In this document: positions 13,816-13,834 of the stretch, one piece after another | Layout of the letters: every line of letters begins with the position of its first letter | Numbering within the stretch: the first letter of the stretch is position 1 | Assembly (NCBI GenBank): GCA_905203475.1 | Contig: CAJKWD010000030.1 | Coordinates: 1 to 13,834 of the forward strand | DNA length: 13,834 nt | From: an uncultured Acholeplasmataceae bacterium | Lineage (GTDB): Bacteria; Bacillota_I; Bacilli_A; RF39; UBA660 | Direction: 5' to 3' | Made by a program: the position numbers and the translations under genes | The notes under the pieces: generated by a model | Seen by the model: only the letters and a program-made list of their open reading frames with translations | The model's database searches: none | What the model was told of the DNA's origin: nothing

Positions 13816-13834
13816 TTCATTAAGGATAAAATAT

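Noticed and set aside
1..13834. Alternative genetic code (TGA as Trp), suggested by the AT-rich, Mollicute-like look
   Set aside because: dedA and the repeat protein stop cleanly at TGA with coupled downstream starts, and Trp is written TGG throughout.
1..13834. CRISPR array, tRNA or rRNA gene, insertion sequence or prophage
   Set aside because: No regularly spaced repeats, cloverleaf sequence, rRNA-like stretch, transposase or integrase was seen on either strand.

Overview
The window is AT-rich and every gene I accept lies on the + strand. It looks like chromosomal DNA of a low-GC Firmicute. The evidence is an isoleucine T-box leader in front of ileS, a Bacillus-type LexA box, AGGAGG-type ribosome binding sites, Rho-independent terminators ending in T tracts, and a surface protein carrying a Listeria-Bacteroides repeat. 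TGA is used as a stop and TGG encodes Trp, so the code is standard and a Mycoplasma is excluded. The codon bias and surface-protein style would suit a gut Bacilli/Erysipelotrichia-like lineage, but that placement is inference.

Layout. 3-1481 is the 3' end of a large extracellular repeat protein, cut by the window edge. 1535-2743 is a Y-family translesion DNA polymerase with a LexA-like box directly over its promoter. 2821-4174 is a two-gene operon: a DedA membrane protein and an alpha/beta hydrolase that starts on a GTG inside the dedA end. 4235-5652 is a second two-gene operon: a 164-residue protein made of two 78-residue repeats, joined by an ATGA overlap to an amidoligase-family enzyme. 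5656-8658 is a promoter, T-box leader and ileS. 8728-11181 is a single-polypeptide ABC ATPase-permease of the MacB/FtsX type with an unusually large ectodomain. 11250-12296 is a second amidoligase-family enzyme related to the first. It is followed by an 87-residue unknown protein that overlaps hemW (12584-13675). The last 90 bases hold no gene I can see.

How it works together. ileS, the polymerase, DedA and hemW are ordinary housekeeping or stress genes. The least explained content is the pair of amidoligase-like genes about 5.6 kb apart, each beside a small uncharacterised protein, with an exporter-like ABC protein between the second one and ileS. Whether they form one pathway is unknown, and separate promoters and terminators argue for independent units.

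A recurring regulatory design is visible. Most transcription units end in a compact hairpin plus T tract, and an extended -10 promoter (TGN then TATAAT-like) starts only a few bases later, with little or no -35 element.
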